Shown here: one piece after another, positions 23,640 through 35,461 of the stretch
Position numbering within the stretch: the stretch's first letter is position 1
Layout: every line of letters begins with the position of its first letter
Source: Telopea speciosissima
Taxonomy: Eukaryota; Streptophyta; Magnoliopsida; Proteales; Proteaceae
DNA: 64,000 nt
Reading direction: 5' to 3'
NCBI RefSeq assembly: GCF_018873765.1
Contig: NC_057920.1
Span: 11,979,307-12,043,306, forward strand
Notes under the pieces: generated by a model
What the model saw: only the letters and a program-made list of their open reading frames with translations
Database searches by the model: none
What the model was told of the DNA's origin: nothing
Program-made: the position numbers and the translations under genes

Positions 23640-24159
23640 TTCGGGCACTCACACTTAGGGTATAGGAATCGAATAAATGCATTATTAACTATAGATATTC
23701 TTTCACGAGTAGTATGGGCTAATGAGAGACCCAGGATCACATTCAGTGTACGTGAATGTACGAGAATGGCTCATAGTCGGGACCCACATGGAGTGGAAGC
23801 AATTCACGTACGTGAATGTGAGCCCAACTCCTAATGAGGCATGGGAAGGTTATTGGTATTCAGATTCCAAAGAAACTTGGACATCTATTATTTGGATTAA
23901 AATTACGATTTATTTACATACTCAAACAAATAAAAATTTGCCAGGTGCAAATTTTACAATTGTGGCTTCTTTAGGATTTCTTATAATTTGGATATACTAT
24001 TTCAGGGTCAATCTATTAGTTAGGAATAGGGTTACATAGTTATGGTTTATACACATTAACATCTAAGATTACTTTCGGCTTTGGCCTTTTACTAGTTAAT
24101 CCTGCTAAAGCAACTAGACGGCGTATTTTTTTGAAACGAGGTCCTTGATAAAGAGGCAT
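23640..24159. pseudogene. Nuclear plastid-DNA insert: ccsA end joined to inverted rps4 start
   Basis: Two plastid gene pieces lie head to head. On the plus strand, about 23690-23726 and 23831-24066 match the C-terminal part of ccsA, the cytochrome c heme-attachment protein: [11 protein letters not shown], then [38 protein letters not shown] and a terminus like HSYG-TLTS. On the minus strand, 24067-24159 matches the first 31 codons of rps4 ([15 protein letters not shown] and [11 protein letters not shown]). These genes are not neighbours in the usual plastid map (ccsA in the small single-copy region, rps4 in the large), so the pieces were joined before or during insertion. Changes from the usual sequence and a nested MITE show it is a dead copy. 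The left border (23640-23690) is uncertain, and sequence to about 24300 could be rps4 upstream DNA. Confidence 0.8.
23727..23830. mobile_element. 104-bp MITE inserted in the ccsA fragment
   Basis: It interrupts the ccsA homology exactly and is flanked by CTAATGAG on both sides (23719-23726 and 23831-23838); the 8 bases are themselves ccsA sequence (codons for ANE). Facing internal motifs TCACATTCA...TACGTGAAT and ATTCACGTACGTGAATGTGA form an inverted repeat. An 8-bp duplication fits a hAT-type element. A segment with similar GTACGAGAATG phrases occurs near 58750-58840. Confidence 0.75.
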
Positions 24160-24623
24160 AAGGACTCCCTTTTTATTTCATTTTATTGTTATTGAAATTT
24201 TATTTGACCGAGAATAACACTAAATTAAGACTGAACTAATCGATAAAAGAAACAAAATCTACTGAAATACTCTTCTACAAAGAAGAAAAACCAAATGGTG
24301 TTGCTACGCTTCAATGGACAAAATCTACCAGGGGAATATTTCATTTCTTAACCAGGTATGGCTTTGAAAGGTGACAGAGTAGGCCAAGTTTTAACGATTA
24401 CACCACATATCAGAAACTTTGCCCGAGAGGGAACCTCTGGTTTCACAAGCGAGAACTGCAACATTTGGAATTTGAAGACCCGTACGATGGATTGGTTGAG
24501 AAAACTGAAGCCATTGAGTTACCATTTCTGAGACAACAGTAGTGTCATTAAAACCCAATCTTTACTGGAAGGCTAAATATAACAACAGCAGAAAGCAATC
24601 AGAGTTCAATCAGAGTTCATAAA

Positions 24624-27600
24624 CTATGAATTATAGTTATCAGGCCCCAAATCCCTTAGTGCATCTGTAGCTGCTTCTTTACAGCTTTCATGGCTTTCTT
24701 TGGCCATTCTTATCATCTTCTCAATTCCACTGTTAAGCAAAACACGTCTGCAATTTTTCACAAGAGAAGCCAAAAGAAAAAAAAAAATCAGTTAACTGTA
24801 AACATCAAACAATTGGAGAAAAGCTCCATCAACTAAAAGGTTCACCTAATTTCAGTTGGTAGGAACCCTCAACATTAATTGGGGAAGACGAAAAAATGAA
24901 AGCAGTAAACCATTGCAAAGGTGTAGTAGAAATATGTTAAATCATCAGACTCGCCTGTTTTCAGGGTTCCTGACAGCAAGATTGCGGACCATAAAACATG
25001 CCTGACGTTGCATCTGATGTGCGGTTGGGAACTTCTCCATGGCTTGAATCACAAAATCTCCAGCTCCAGCCTCAATTGCACTGGCTGCATTGCCTGGGGA
25101 CCTTAATGATAGAACACAGATAATCGACATAATCTGGAAAAAAAAGAAGAAACCAAAACAAAGGTTAAAAAAAAGGCTTCAAAAGTAAAGTTGCACCAGT
25201 TCAAGTAACTAAACACAGATACAATGTAGATACACATAGTTGCTTTTTTTGGAGATGACTTGTATACTTTTAGAAACTGAACCAGACCACTTAGTCAAAC
25301 CAGGTGTGAACTGGCCATCTTCAAAATTCAAAAACAAACCCCCCCCCAAAAAAAAAAAAAAAAAAAACTGATGGTAAGAAAACCCGCAAAACGTTTCTAA
25401 ATGGCCAGTTTTCAATTATTTATTTATTTGTTTATTCATTTCCTATTGTGAGTTTTCATTTATTTATCTATTTATCGCAAACCAGGTTTGACAGGTCAAA
25501 CAAGAACTCGCCTCCACAGTTAGATGGCTAGTCTGGTTTTTGATAAGCTCAAGGAACAGCCAAAAAACCATATTAAATGGATATTCTAAACCATCCAAGT
25601 AACTACATTCCTCCCACCGGAAAAGAAGAGAAATGCCCAATGATAATAATTCATTGAGATTGATTACTATTTCTTGTTTCCTGGGTTATTTCCATCCTCC
25701 CCAAAAAGAAGGCAACCAAATAGAACTTTTGGTGTTGTAAGATACCTCTTCTGAAAGTGTAGTAGGAACACTAGAAGCCAATATATTGGACATAACTACA
25801 TAAGACCTACAGTAACCATTGTCATGCTCATAACGTGGGAGGCACAGTGATGTTTACTGTTCATTGTTGATAGGGAATTCATACTCCAACTAAAAAGCTG
25901 TGCATATGGAAATGTTGGGTTTTGCAATGATGAGTGATAGCAATACCTGTTGGTGTGTGCTGACATTTGTTTCCAGTAAAGGAAGCAACTTACCTCTTGC
26001 AAGACAGATGGGTCATCAAAAAAGCTTGATGAGAGTTTCATTAACCTATCCATTCCCCTATTCTGGACGATGGTAGTTTTGTTAGCATCACTTCCTGCCA
26101 ACTGATCAGAGTAAACCAAATTAGAGCAGTTTAAAAGCTCAGCATATGGGTTGAGCTTACAAATCTGAGTGCAGTGTCATGTTGCCGGAAAGACAACTTC
26201 ACATCAACAATGGTTCCAGTGCAGAAATTTATTAAGTTTAAATCAAATTACAGCTTCAAACCTTAGACAACAAAGAGCAGAAGGCTTTAGCAACAACTTT
26301 GTTGTTTTGTTTACCACTGTCATCAATACAACAGAAAACAGCATCAATGCCACCATTGTCAGCTATTAATCTGCATATTTCATCCTGCAGAAAGAAGCAA
26401 TGGAAAGAGTAGCCAACAACCCATTACAACAGCGGTAGAACAGCTATACAAAATCAATACGAACTTGTAAATTTCCAGATTCACTAGAAACCATTATTAT
26501 GATTCATCGCATGGTTAGTGCTCCCCAACCACCCCCCCCCCCCCCAAAAAAAAGAAGTCCAAATCACCAGGCCTTATAGGAGCACACAAACTTTTTGAAT
26601 CTGAGCTCAAGAATATTGATTCACACAGATACACCTTTACAAATAGAAGGAAGTTGACATGGATTCAATGGACATCCATTTTAAAGTCAGATATAAACAG
26701 AAAGGAGCACCTTCCTTGGAATGCTAATGTATACAGCCTTTAAAACCAAGAGAATTTCTAAGAATCATCAAATACTGGCAAGGAAATAACTGGATCCAAA
26801 GAATGGCAATAGCAGAGAAATTAAACTGTATAATGATTTGATGTATTTCAGAACTAACAAAACATACATTAACAGCAACAGCCTTCAGAGCTATGCTCGC
26901 TGAAACTAGACTAGGAGAGCTGAGTCCTTCACAAAGTGCATCCACAAGAGCTACAGCAATTCCAATCTCAGCAAATCTTCTAGCATACCCATAAACCTGG
27001 AGTTTACACACATATCTCAATTACTTCAAGGCAATGATTAGATAAAATTAAATGTAAACCTATGAGTTCACATGAGAGTAGTCAACTTGTGGAAGTCAAT
27101 CAAATCATTCCACGTTGGAAACAAATAAAAAAACCATATTACCACTCCTTTTGAAAGGATGGAAAATGATGTTATCAACTCAAATCTTTCATTTTTCTTC
27201 TTGATAAGTTAAAAACCAGTGCTAATCTGACTACATTTAATGCCAGTCGTGCGCATGCACAGCCGTGCATGAAAACTTTTGCCTTAAAATTTATAATAAA
27301 TATTTCATAAACCAACTTTTTTTGTGTTATTGTATGTTAACTTTATCATATTAACTTTTTCACCAGTCAATTATAAGATTGTCAACATGTGGGATTGAGT
27401 ATTTAAAATAATACTAATAAATATAAGGGGAAAATGCTTGGCTGACAACAACAACAATAACAATTATGATGAGCAATAACTATGGTGCTTGAATCAACGC
27501 TATAAAATTAAATATTTTAGGAGCACTAAGATCAAAACATTCCTTATGCTAATCCCTAGGATCCAGTAAAAAGATTAGGACCATTGTGCTTGCGTCAATG

Positions 27601-29521
27601 TTCAAGCACTCTTCAACTTGCTAAATGTTACAGAAAACGAATATCACTTAAAATAAGCATTAAGTTGATAAACAGGTGATCACTAATGAAAACACATCAA
27701 TTTATCAATGAGAGTGTTAGAAGATTTGGAGGATTACAACTTTCTAGGATTAAGGTTCTCTTTAATTTCCATGAATTCTATAAAAAGAACCAGATCAAGA
27801 TAGGCCACAAATGTCAGTACGTACCTTAGGCAAATTGATTAAAGAGGAAAGGAAAAAAATAAGGATGCAGATGTAGTAACTTAATCCCATGGATGGGCAT
27901 TGCATATGCACCATACAGTACTTACTTGAGAAGCTACAACACGGTTATCATCAGGTGTCAACAAGACACGAATAGCATCATATAAACTTCCAATGCTGCC
28001 TCTACTCTCCGTCCTCATGATTTGGATGAAAAGCTCATCAATTTTTAACTCCATGAATGCTTCCTTGAGGAGCTCATTACCAGTTGCAGCTGCAGCAACA
28101 ACTGAGAAACTACTATTCAATATAATCACATTTTGACGATTATCAGAAATAATATCCACCACAATCTTGGGTCCGCCAATCTTTCGAAATGTTTCCGTAG
28201 TTTGAACATCTGTACAATGAGAATATTAAATAAATAACAGAGTTCAAGTAATCTACAGAGAAAAATTTACTATGGGCAAGCCTAACGTCCCTAACATCAT
28301 TTAGATCAAAGTTACAAGCATAATTATATCAAAGGATTTTCTTTTCCAGTATATTAATTTGCAAAAGAGAATGGTCATTCCCTTTCAGCATTTGGTACCA
28401 TGTGATAAACATATACTTCAAATACAAGGGCATTACATTTACACAATTCCATTGTAAACACAAATTCAAGGTTTCTCATATAACTCTGCAGGAATCAAAT
28501 ACAGGCCAAGTAATGCATATGGAATATCCTAATCCTATTCAAAAGATCTAGAGAGAACAACTGTAAGTTATATGATCTACATTTTATCTTTTGTCCAGTT
28601 CTTTTTCTTAGGCTAAATTCTACCTTGAAACCCTTCCACTGAAAAAAAACACTTACATAGTCCTAGGTATTCCTGCAAAACTGTAATTTGTTTCTATGTT
28701 TTTATTTATCCAACCCAAGATGAAATCAGCCTTCGTTCCTAATTCAAACAACAGGAATTCCATTCAATGCAGCTTGCGAGGTTCTTTAATAGATTATGTC
28801 AAAGCAAAATAGCAAATGCGAAACTTGCTCCCACGCAGACACACCCACTTGTGGCAAAGTAACGTGTATTAACAAACAGCACAATTATTCTGATTCTTGA
28901 AAACTACAGAAACGAATTTTCACAATCCCTCATCCATACCGTAGAGGAACGAAGCCATTGCCTTCAGTGCCGAAACAAGAGGCCGCTCACATCCATCACG
29001 AATTTTGGAACATAATGAACAAACCAGCTCCACTCCTCCATTCCTTGCTGCAATCGATGCATTTCCTGATCCTGAAGATGAGCAGAGGACACTAAGTTTA
29101 TCAAAATGCTTGGCAATCTCATCGAGATCTTCACCACTGAAACTCGCTGTTGACGGTTCATAATCTTGATCCTTCAATTTGGAGGTAATTTCTTTCACTC
29201 TATCTAGAGATTGGATCACGGGATCGTCTTTGAGGCTACTAACTCCAGGAATGCATTTAACGATACCTGTGAAAAAAGATTTAAGACTATGGTTAGCGAG
29301 TGAAAAAAGATTCGTGTTTGTTTATAATTCAGAAAGAGCATTGTGATGGGGGAGAGGAGAAGGGAGGAGTGACCGGAGAGGTCGACGCCCTGAAGAGTAA
29401 GGGTTTCAATGGCATCTTGAAGGGCTTCTTCTGGATCCATGCCGAGATCGTCCATGTTTTCTCTCACCAAACCCTCGAATGCTTCCTGTGAGATTGTTCG
29501 TATATTCTTCGCTGGAGCCAT
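24624..29521 (-). CDS. ARMC6: Armadillo repeat-containing protein 6 homologue
   Basis: Eight exons on the minus strand, in reading order: 29374-29521, 28940-29266, 27926-28209, 26868-26996, 26262-26384, 25994-26101, 24955-25133 and 24624-24747. The frame is open throughout, giving 473 aa, as expected for ARMC6. The N-terminus ISQEAFEGLVRENMDDLGM, then PEEALQDAIETL and QGVDLSGIVK, is the conserved ARMC6 signature. The rest is armadillo-type helical repeats, for example IALKAVAVN, VVAKAFCSLLSK and RQACFMVRNLAVRNPEN, ending RDLGPDNYNS. The family is conserved from animals to plants, probably as a protein-binding scaffold; its role in plants is not established to my knowledge. Seven junctions are normal, but intron 7 has a GC donor (AG|GCGAGT). 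That is the only choice that keeps frame and homology (PENR|RVLLNSG). A long-TIR transposon begins about 140 bp upstream of the ATG. Confidence 0.92.
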
Positions 29522-29662
29522 CGTCTTCCACTCTTCCGCTTCCGCTTCGCTTTGCTAGTGAGAGTGGAATTAGACAAACATTCAAATTTTTACGACGCTC
29601 ACGCGACTCAAAAACCGTCCGTCCAAAATTATTTTATGCTCTCTTTGGTATTATTTCTAGGG

Positions 29663-31249
29663 TTTTTTACAATTATCACCCCAAAAACTTTGATATTAAC
29701 TATTACCCTCTTAAAAGTTTTCAAACAACTATTACCCTTCTCTGTTGCATGTCAATAATTAATTGCCCCCACCGTTACATACCCGTAAGGGAGAGTGTGC
29801 CATTGTCACAAATTTTCTAAGACCAAAATGCCCACTCTTGGGGTGGTAATTGTAAAAAAAAATCCTACCCCATCACCGTCCCTTCTCCTCCTCCTCCTCC
29901 TCCTTCTTCTTCCTTCTCTGCATTTGTGGTAGCCATTAATCTTCCACTTTATCAAGGCCTCTTCTTTCGCAAGGACACAGGCCGCATGCCTTCCTCTCTC
30001 CTGTCGAGATCATTTGTTTTGGCTGTAATAGACTGCATGCTAACCATGTACTAGTATGTGGCTGTACCAAAGTGAAGAGTATTATGCAAGAAGATTGTTA
30101 AGTTTCAAGGATTAAGAGATTCTTTGTGTTGAGAGAACCCTGTCTTAATGTTTCAGTCAAAACAAGGGAAATGCACATCTTTTCGTTTCTCTTCTCTGTG
30201 TCTTCCACATTTGCAAAACCTCCCTCTGGAGGGAGAGCAGATTCTAAATGAGAAAAATCTCAAAGTGTCTTTGTCTGAGAGTCTCTGCTGACCATCTCTT
30301 GTAGCCTGCAGATCTAAGATGAAATGATATGATATTTCAGATTGGGAGATTCAAATGAAGAAGGGCAAATACATTTGTGGTTGGAGCTAGTCTTATCGCA
30401 AGCGACTGAGACCCTAGTTCTGTGAGGTGAACCACAGCCACCAACATAGCAGCTCCATTCTCTCCATTCCCAAGGTCTAATGAGCAATTTCTGTAAGGGG
30501 GAAATCCTACAATTCAAACCCCAACTCAAACTTAACTCCTTCGTCCAGGTCATCTGCTTCAACATCCTATTAGGACTAGGTTGCAAGCTTAGGTTGGATA
30601 AATAATTAGTGAAAGATTAAAAAGGAAGTAAATGGAGATAATACTTACAAAAATCTCTGAAACAAAGGCCATGGCTGAAATCCCTTCTGACCAGTAGGTC
30701 AAACTTCTTTAATCCTAAGAATTGAACAGCTGCAACTATAATTTTGGAGGTAGCATGAGCCATCATGTCTGCTTGATCTGCTCTTTTCTTTTTTCGAAAC
30801 TGGAAGCAAAGTTACCATATGGGTAGTCCTGATTTGTAATCTGGCTGACTCACAGAGAGAGAGAGAGAGGGAACAGGGGAACATGGCCCCTGCTTTAGCT
30901 GTTGATCAATGAATACACACAGGCCATTTTACGGTAGGGTTTGATCTAATGGCGTCATCGATTGGGGCGGTTGGGGTTGCAGAGGAGGAAGAAGAAGGAG
31001 AAGAAGGAGGAGGAGGAGGAGGAGGAGAAGGGACGGTGATGGGTCGGGGTGTTTTTTTTACAGTTACCATCCCAAAAGGGTATTTTGATCCTAGAAAATT
31101 CGTGACAACGGCATATTCTCACGATTAACCCTCTCCGTGGGGGTCAATTAGTTATTAATATGCAACAGGGAGGGTAATAGTTGTTTAAAAATTTTTAGGG
31201 GGATAATAGTAAATATCAAAGTTTTTGGGATGGTAATTGTAAAAAAAAT
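29663..31249. mobile_element. Long-TIR nonautonomous DNA transposon next to ARMC6
   Basis: About 1.6 kb bounded by inverted repeats of roughly 250 bp. The left arm begins TTTTTTACAATTATCACCCC and the right arm ends with GGGATGGTAATTGTAAAAAA. Matching continues through AACTTTGATATT, CAACTATTACCCT, CATCACCGTCCCTTCTCC and a CTC-rich tract. Long TIRs suggest a Mutator-like element, but I could not find a target duplication. The interior shows no transposase; an open frame at 30314-30586 (minus) is unrecognised. It occupies the promoter-side flank of ARMC6. Confidence 0.7.
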
Positions 31250-31512
31250 AAAGAATCGGTGTTGGAATCAGTCAATGCCGATTCCCGATTCGCATCAATC
31301 GGAATCGGCCAGAACGATCCAAAAACACCCTTGAATCAGTCTGAAACGGTAGAAATCGGGGAATATTTGTTTAAATATTCCGATTCAGAACAAAAAAATT
31401 GGAATTGATCCCGGCTAATTCCCAATCCAATTCATCAATTTTTTTATTTTTTTTGGTGAAGATCCAATTCATCAATTTTTGAAACCCTATATGGGAGAGG
31501 AATTGCTATGAC
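31250..31512. other. Short repetitive spacer
   Basis: Contains CGATTCC/GGAATCGG-type phrases facing in both directions, like a decayed foldback repeat. I could not set its borders. Confidence 0.35.
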
Positions 31513-31520
31513 GCTAGAGT

Positions 31521-32008
31521 TAAGGGTGTAAATCGGTCTAGAACTAAGTATTCGGTTTGGTTCCGGTTTGCTACCAGGAAGTATTAGCATGATCCAGATC
31601 TGGATAGTTATGAAATTCAGTATCCATATCGAATTTGTATGGTTTCGGTTCGTTTTGATTCCTACACAGTTTCGATTATAGTTCTTATACTTGGTTTATA
31701 TTATGTATATATTATACTCTAATATAGTAGTATTATAAAATCTAATACTAATACTAGTAAAATATATATTATAATATATCAGTATTATATTATATTAATA
31801 TACTATAATATATTGGTACCACAATTTGGTTCGGTTTTGGTTCTAACCGTCGGTTCCAACGTTGGATTCGAAAAGTAACCAAGTCTCACCTCGGTTCTAT
31901 TCCTTGGTTCCGGATTGTAACCAAATTCTATTCGGTTTGGTTCGATTCTGATTATTCAATCTGGATCTGATTTCGATTTTTAGTTTCGATTCAAATTTGA
32001 CACCCTTA
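31521..32008. mobile_element. hAT-type MITE
   Basis: A 488-bp element. The termini are TAAGGGTGTAAAT and its inverted counterpart ATTTGACACCCTTA. Flanks are GCTAGAGT (31513-31520) and GCTAGTGT (32009-32016), an 8-bp duplication with one mismatch. The middle has an AT-rich run (31700-31810) between facing GGTTCGGTTTGG-type stretches. No coding capacity. Confidence 0.8.
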
Positions 32009-32282
32009 GCTAGTGTAGTTTCCTCCAATGTAGAGATGGGAAATCAAATCATCCAGTATAGTAAGGGGTTTAACAAGAAGAGAGAGATTTCCATGATTAA
32101 AGCATTGGGGAATATACATTTTTTTTTGGGTAAACGGGGAGTATACATTACACTACGATTTTTAATCATAAGAAAAATTGAGGGTTCATGAGTGTGATGT
32201 GAGAGAATGTGTGTAGGATTTGAATACTCGTGCCGTTATAATATTTTTATGTGTTTATATGAAAATTTTGTAATAATAAATT

Positions 32283-32451
32283 GGGGAAAAGAACTCTGTA
32301 CGGGAGTGTGGCCTATGCTAGCACTCTCATGTGTCTATCTCTCTCCTCTCCATATGAAAAGACACCTCTGCCCCCTTGTTTTGAGGAGGAGATAAATAGA
32401 CACATAAGAGTGCTGGCGTCGGCCACACTCCCAGACAGAAAACTAGTTCCC
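32283..32451. mobile_element. Mutator-type MITE with 9-bp target duplication
   Basis: A 169-bp foldback element. The left arm includes GGGAGTGTGGCCTATGCTAG and CACTCTCATGTGTCTATCT, and the right arm is their complement over about 65 bp. Flanks are TAATAAATT (32274-32282) and TAATAATTT (32452-32460), 8 of 9 identical. The ends resemble those of 44638-44833. Confidence 0.75.
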
Positions 32452-32461
32452 TAATAATTTA

Positions 32462-33305
32462 TGTGTTAAACAAAACTCACCGAGTTTGGTTTCTTTGTTT
32501 TCTCATTGGACCATATTCTATTAATAAACCATCAGTTTAGTCTACAACTAAACAAAACTTTGGAAATTTTTTTTGTCATAAAAAACCCGAGAAATTTTGT
32601 CCATTATCTTCAATATTAGTCCATTTTGTTGTTCTCACCTACAAAGCTAGGGTCACTCTCTCCTCATTCGGAAAAGGAGAAGTAGGATATATAATCCTGC
32701 ATGTGCAAATGTTAAGAAAACAACGCCCAAAATGGTCGATTTGCAGAAGAAATACGAAAAACAGAGAAGAACAAGCACACACAAAAACATAGGATTTACG
32801 TGGTTCACCAAAGATGAAAGCTACATCCACGACCGAGCAACAGAACGAATTTCACTATTCTTTGAGAATGTTATAAAACCTCTCTTACAGTCCTCTCAGA
32901 AATAAGAATATTATATAGAGAAGCCATAACCTGAAGAAGTACAATAATACCCCTAGACCTAGAAATTGCCAAACCAGACAGGGTCGGACCAAAACATAAC
33001 GTATACCCATAATATATTGTTTCGAAGATCTCAACAAACCCAACACAACAACTAGCTTTTGGCGAGGACGTACGCCATTTTTCGACAATCTGAGATCGTT
33101 TCGAGGCTGAAATAGCCCTCCGAAGATCTCAATCGCACATTCTAAACCAGAAAAACAGGCTTCACCAATAAGAGCAAATGCATTTGTGGGTTTTTGTTTA
33201 GGGGATAGGGTTTAGGGCTTACTCTACTCGGTTGAATCTGCTTACAATGTTTTATCAAGTCACGTACAAGCAGAAGAAGTAGCTTTAGCCTCTACCTCTC
33301 TCTCT
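32462..33305. other. Intergenic, possible LTR remnant
   Basis: No gene recognised. The phrase GGATTTACGTGGTTCACC followed by CTACATCCACGACC (32787-32833) is of a kind often seen in plant retrotransposon LTRs, so this may be a decayed LTR piece. No borders or duplication could be found. Confidence 0.3.
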
Positions 33306-33309
33306 ACTA

Positions 33310-34030
33310 CAGCTCTCTATGTCCTTAACTTGGTATGGAAACGAGTATGGGTGATTCCACGACTTGAACACTACCTAAAATTAAGGCATTCTTATGTAGG
33401 AGTTGTGCATAGGGCATTGCATCTGGTGAAGGTCTCCATTGTCGACAAGTCCCACTCGACCCAACATACCAATGATGTAGTTATACTAAGGAATCTATTG
33501 ATTACATCCTTCTCGATTGTCCCTTTGCCCGAGCTGTTTGGTTTGGGTGTTCTTACTCGTATTCCTCATCTTCAAACTAGGAACATACCGCTAAGTGCAA
33601 GGGTGGCACTCTATCTTCCATAAGGATAAGCATTTGGGTCGAGAATCTCTCTCCTTAGCATCTTTTATTTGTTAATTGGAATATATTGAAGGCACGTAAT
33701 GGTCTGTTGTTTAAGTGGGAAGTCTAGTCTCCCAAGGATATTATTGAAACTGCAAAGCTACATTGCAGGGAGTTTTTATTGGTAAATTATCCACCGATTA
33801 CCAATGGTGCCAATCCTAAATGACATTAGGGCTTTTTGTCTATTCTTTTATGTATGTTCGTTTCATTATATTCCAAGATGTATCAATTCTATAGTTGATA
33901 CCTTCACCAAGAAGGGTTTGACAGTTTGGCATGTTTCCATTCTTTGGCTTCTTCTCCTCTACGAAGGTGAAGCATCAAGTGGCTCATGCTTTTCTCATAA
34001 ATAAATCCAATTTCTATCAAATAAAATTTC
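33310..34030 (+). mobile_element. L1-type LINE remnant, 3' portion
   Basis: A degenerate 3' part of an L1-like LINE on the plus strand. In changing frames one can read the end of the reverse transcriptase C-terminal zinc-binding region (VVHRAL near 33404; LDCPFARAVWFG near 33515-33550) and then RNase H-like tail motifs (NWNILKARNGLLFKWE near 33675, FHYIPRCINSIVDTFTKKG near 33860-33918). It ends in an AATAAA-rich 3' UTR (about 33998-34030). Several frameshifts and stops make it non-functional. Its end resembles the L1 tail at 7413-7645. Confidence 0.7.
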
Positions 34031-34112
34031 TTTCCCCCCCTCCCCACCCCCCGCGCCCTTTTTTTCTAATCCTGTTTTAACTATGTTTTGACTAACCACT
34101 TTTTAATCGAGC

Positions 34113-34139
34113 ACCCTCACCCTCACCCTCACCCTCACC
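34113..34139. repeat. Short CCCTCA microsatellite
   Basis: Four to five copies of CCCTCA in tandem. It differs from the plant telomere unit CCCTAAA and is too short to be an interstitial telomere. Confidence 0.8.
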
Positions 34140-35340
34140 AACCCACAGGCCACTCTTTTGGAGAAGCACGAAAGTAAAAGTCTTTAATGAGTACTAACAA
34201 CCATCACTTACGCTCTAGTTCTCCAAAGTGGAGACTCGCCTACATTTAAACCTGTCCACTTATAAAATTCATAGTCAATATCTGTGAAATTACATCCATA
34301 ACCTTGATTTCTTCCCCTCCATCATGGTAGGATATATTGGTTTTTGTGTAATTAATGTAACCAGGACCATCTGATTAAGATAAGGAAGGGCAAGTCCGTA
34401 GTACCATTAAGGCATTTTACAAAAGACAAGATATTCACAACTCTTTTATGGCAAAATATTAATCCCTGACATTTTACCTACTTAATCTTAAAGAAAAAAG
34501 AACAAAAATTCAAGAGGGGTATCTGTGTCATTTACTAGAGGCACTTCCATGGAACACTGTTTATTGAGATGTACAGGGTCCAATGTTATTAAACTTGGAA
34601 CCGGGATCCGGATCGGGTCTAGTCGATTCTGATTAGCTTGATTGACTTAGATTGAGATGTGCTGATATGAACAATCCGATTCCAATTCTCGAAACCTTGA
34701 TTGGGTTGGATCATAACTTGTAACTAAAAGAAGAGGTGAGGTCGGTGAGGTAATTTACATAGGATTATTTTTTAGTGTAACCATGAATAGCGAGAAAATG
34801 TTGTCACAATCCAACATAGAAAAAATAAAAAAGTATTTTGCGCTTTGCATATAAAACAAAACACATTAATAAACTCATTACACCAAGCAAAATCTTTTTA
34901 CCTAAGATGTTGTAATGTTGAAAAAAAAAGAGAAAGTTTTCATTCACCCTCGGTGATCGTTTCTTTCACCCCTATATGTTGGAGGTCCAAAATACCCTTC
35001 ACTGTTTCCCTAATGCCCCATACCAGTATACAACACCAAATGTAGCCATTGGTGAGGAAATTCTTCATTCACCCTCGCTTGAGGAGACGTCTTCTTCTTC
35101 TTCCTTCTTTTTCTTCTCTTAATTTCTTTGATTCCCATATCTAACACAATCGGATTGAAATCCACTTCTGCAACGCATGGCTGCCTCTTTGACTAGAAAG
35201 AAAAGAGGGGAAAGTATTGATCCAACCATTTGATTTATTCTAATTAGTAGTGTGTGTGCTACTGTACTGTGCTGTGACCTTCACTTTCCTTACCTACCCA
35301 AGTAAGAGAAAGAAAAGAAATGAAAATAATGTTTCCTTTC
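34140..35340. other. Intergenic, upstream of the phytocyanin gene
   Basis: No gene recognised. The stretch near 34936-35085 contains two TTCATTCACCCTCG phrases in direct orientation, resembling pieces of a MITE family seen at 22277 and 59571. Otherwise nothing can be delimited. Confidence 0.4.
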
Positions 35341-35345
35341 TCTTC

Positions 35346-35353
35346 TATATAAA
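35346..35353 (+). promoter_or_regulatory. TATA box of the phytocyanin gene
   Basis: TATATAAA lies about 110 bp before the ATG at 35462, in the usual plant position for a transcription start some 80 bp upstream of the start codon. Assigned by position and sequence only. Confidence 0.55.
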
Positions 35354-35461
35354 CCCAACTACCATTTTATCCCTTCCTCACAGCAGCATATCTCATTCTA
35401 CTTTCACTGTTCTTCTTGGAAGATATTTGAGATCCTATATTGGTTCTTGTGTAATCGAGAG

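Noticed and set aside
34113-34139. CCCTCA run as an interstitial telomere
   Set aside because: The unit is CCCTCA, not CCCTAAA, and only four to five copies are present.
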